Assembly: GCA_026770595.1 (NCBI GenBank)
Contig: MU633947.1
Location: forward strand, 1 to 18,968
DNA length: 18,968 nt
Direction: 5' to 3'
Origin: Ochromonadaceae sp. CCMP2298
Taxonomy: Eukaryota > Sar > Synurophyceae > Ochromonadales > Ochromonadaceae
Below are positions 17,204-18,968 of the stretch, piece by piece. The position numbers were made by a program, and so were the translations under genes. How positions within the stretch are numbered: position 1 is the first letter of the stretch; the number at the start of each line of letters is the position of its first letter. The notes below the pieces were generated by a model. It was not told where the DNA came from, searched no databases, and saw nothing but the letters and a program-made list of their open reading frames with translations.

Positions 17204-18754
17204 ATGTCCTCTCTGGCGGGTCATTGTTCGAGGGCCACGACCGTCCCCAAGTCCGGCGCCCTCGCAGTGGGCGAGGAGCTGCTGCGGCCCATCAAGCAGC
17301 ACTGCAAAGCGAATGCCGGCGCTGCGCAGGAGGCCTGGTACTACCTCTCTGCGGACCTGGGCAAGCAGAGCGGCGCGGTGCGTGTGAGGGCCCTGACCGT
17401 GATGGACTGCCTGCTACACCGATCGCAGCAGTTCAGAGCCATCGTGTGCGCGAACATCAAGCTGATCGCGAAGGCGACGGGCCTCGTCTCCGGAACAGAG
17501 GCCTCCTCCGCCTCCTCTGCCTCCGCCTCCTCCGCCTCCTCTGCCTCCGCCTCCTCCGCCTCCTCGGGCAGGGCGCGCACCCACCAGGAGGAGCTTTTGA
17601 CACGCGGCAAGGAGCTGGTCGAAGCCTGGGACCTGCTCTACGGCGAGAGGCACACGCAGCTCAGGGCCCTCGCTCGCTACCTTAGGGAGTCCCTGGGGAT
17701 GGCGATGCCTGACATACTGGCCACCGCGCAGAGACAGGAGGCCCTCACAAGGCGCAACAGGCAGCACGCGTGCAGGCTGCTGCTCCTAAGAAGGGACCAG
17801 GTGCTGGGGGAGAGCTGGGCAGGCGCGCTGAGGGAGTGCCGCACCTCCATTGCGCGCCTGCAGGAGTGCTTCCAGATACTGTTCCCGCGCATAGGGGGTG
17901 ACACAGGCGCAGGCAGTGGGGACATGGGCACTGGGGGCATAGACACAGAGGGGGGCGCGGCGGTGGAGGACCGGGGGGCGGGCACTGGCAGGCGTCTGAG
18001 GCTGAGCATGCATCCCAGGCATGGCCCCAGTGTGTCTTGGGCGCACAGCAGCCTGGACCTGCACGATGACGAGGACGAGGAGGGGGGAGGGTTGGAGGCG
18101 GAGGGGGGTGGGGAGGAAGACGTGGTCGCACCTGATGCCAAGAACGCCATTGATGGGCACGAGAACGATGACGATGACGTCGACTGGGAGGAGGCAGCAG
18201 GGCAGGAGAAAGGAGCGAGGGCTGGATCTGCGCTTGCCTCTGTGGAGGAGACGGGTGCAGGTGCCGATGGCGGTGACGGTGATAACGATGAGTGTCCGGA
18301 CTTTATGGGCGTCCCCTACACTCTGCAGATCACGCTGTCCACAGCTAGCGGCCTGCAGACTGCAGACAACGAGCCACTGGTGCTGGTGGTAAGGGAGCAG
18401 GCGCAGCACCTGGCGGCAGTGCTTGCGCCTAGGCTGCTTGGGTGGCAGCGGTTGTTCAGAGAGGTGTTGGGGGCGCAAGACGAGCAGCTGCGGGAGAGGG
18501 AGGGCCGGGGGGGTTCTGAGGGGGGGCTGGGGCAAGAGGGCCCGCTGAGCAAGCGCCGCAGGGACGAGCGTTCCTCCACCTCATTTTCTACCTCAGATGC
18601 GGACGAGGCGGGGGCGGATGCGGGTGCTGGCCCGGAGCTGCGTCTGCGGGAGGACCGGCGCCTCACTCTCCTGCACCTGCAGCAGCTGGACCGCCTTTTG
18701 CTTGAGCTGAGGGGCCTTCTGACCGGCCGCTGCAGAGACTTCCTCCAGGACTGA
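17204..18754 (+). CDS. UVSSA-like: UV-stimulated scaffold protein A homolog, short form
   Basis: UVSSA joins the stalled RNA polymerase II complex in transcription-coupled repair, stabilising CSB and recruiting TFIIH. The 516-aa frame is intronless. Residues 20-95 match the VHS-like N-terminal domain (ELLRPIKQHCKANAG, VRVRALTVMDCLLHRSQQFRAIV). Residues 128-235 continue it (GKELVEAWDLLYGERHTQLRAL, then CRTSIARLQECFQILFP). A Ser/Ala tandem repeat interrupts the domain at 100-121. An acidic low-complexity region (about 285-365) precedes the second conserved block, PYTLQITLSTASGLQTADNE, with the following WQRLFREVL helix, as in human UVSSA. The frame then stops at LLTGRCRDFLQD. The acidic TFIIH-binding motif and the C-terminal DUF2043 zinc-binding domain of canonical UVSSA are absent, and I see no splice donor that would bypass the stop. 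The start codon is the best available ATG; an upstream exon is possible. Confidence 0.82.
   Translation: MSSLAGHCSRATTVPKSGALAVGEELLRPIKQHCKANAGAAQEAWYYLSADLGKQSGAVRVRALTVMDCLLHRSQQFRAIVCANIKLIAKATGLVSGTEASSASSASASSASSASASSASSGRARTHQEELLTRGKELVEAWDLLYGERHTQLRALARYLRESLGMAMPDILATAQRQEALTRRNRQHACRLLLLRRDQVLGESWAGALRECRTSIARLQECFQILFPRIGGDTGAGSGDMGTGGIDTEGGAAVEDRGAGTGRRLRLSMHPRHGPSVSWAHSSLDLHDDEDEEGGGLEAEGGGEEDVVAPDAKNAIDGHENDDDDVDWEEAAGQEKGARAGSALASVEETGAGADGGDGDNDECPDFMGVPYTLQITLSTASGLQTADNEPLVLVVREQAQHLAAVLAPRLLGWQRLFREVLGAQDEQLREREGRGGSEGGLGQEGPLSKRRRDERSSTSFSTSDADEAGADAGAGPELRLREDRRLTLLHLQQLDRLLLELRGLLTGRCRDFLQD
17501..17568 (+). repeat. 24-nt tandem repeat encoding Ser/Ala run
   Basis: The unit GCCTCCTCCGCCTCCTCTGC plus CTCC is repeated 2.8 times without a mismatch, giving ASSASSAS units. 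Perfect identity implies recent expansion. It is inserted within the UVSSA-like N-terminal domain between predicted helices. Confidence 0.85.
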
Positions 18755-18968
18755 GGGACGAGGCATCTCAAGTCACAAGTCCCGGTACCGGGGCCCAGTT
18801 GAGGTACGTACGCAGTATATAGTTGTGCGCAATTTCGCTGCTATTTGCTTCACTGCCGCATACAACATACCCATACATACATACCCACACACATACCAAC
18901 GCCACAGCATACCATCCCGTTGATTACAATGTTTACTGGCACCAGTCTGAAGGGATTAGACCCCCATC
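18755..18968. other. 3' flank of UVSSA-like gene
   Basis: It contains a perfect 12-bp palindrome CCCGGTACCGGG (18781-18792), GTACGTAC near 18804, and an ACATACC/ACACAC microsatellite at about 18860-18900. I see no coding sequence. Confidence 0.5.

Noticed and set aside
17887-18300. Acidic/Gly-rich stretch considered as a separate gene or intron
   Set aside because: The frame is open throughout and human UVSSA has a similar unconserved acidic linker at this point.

Overview
This is nuclear DNA of a GC-rich, small-intron eukaryote, most likely a unicellular, flagellate, photosynthetic protist. Stramenopile- or haptophyte-like is my best guess, and the lineage is inference. The evidence is: twelve GT-AG introns of 65-255 nt that join family-matching reading frames; an EFHC/Rib72-type axonemal protein; two proteins (chorismate mutase, NicO-type permease) that begin with a signal peptide followed by a basic/Ser-Thr stretch, as in proteins sent to complex plastids; and a eukaryotic formylglycine-generating enzyme, which land plants and fungi generally lack. 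There are no operons, tRNAs, rRNAs, CRISPR arrays or intact transposons.

Layout. 1-287(+): end of an ankyrin-type 29-aa repeat array cut by the window edge, with further repeat decay to about 372. 772-1817(-): two-exon chorismate mutase. 2303-3873(+): two-exon formylglycine-generating enzyme (SUMF1 type), divergent from it. 4360-6177(-): single-exon EFHC protein with three DM10 domains. 6742-7701(+): single-exon NicO-like metal permease, divergent from EFHC. 8321-16516(+): one very large gene whose eleven exons splice into a 2141-residue open frame. 17204-18754(+): a UVSSA-like transcription-coupled-repair scaffold that ends before the usual C-terminal half.

The most unusual object is the 2141-residue protein. 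It has a three-fold repeated beta motif at the N-terminus (beta-prism/MABP-like by pattern), a long array of mostly degenerate EF-hands with one canonical pair, a Q/Y-rich prion-like segment, and two RanBP2-type zinc fingers split over the last intron. I know of no named family with this order. Its coding strand is strikingly G-rich in exons and C-rich in introns.

The genes look like an ordinary eukaryotic neighbourhood of unrelated functions (aromatic amino acids, sulfatase maturation, cilia, metal transport, repair). The exception is that EFHC and the EF-hand array protein could both be ciliary. Gene-free spacers hold several fold-back sequences, notably 2051-2111, 8018-8123 and 16918-16942. 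Two short minus-strand coding-like tails, 1853-1992 and 4159-4242, are not explained by the main gene models.
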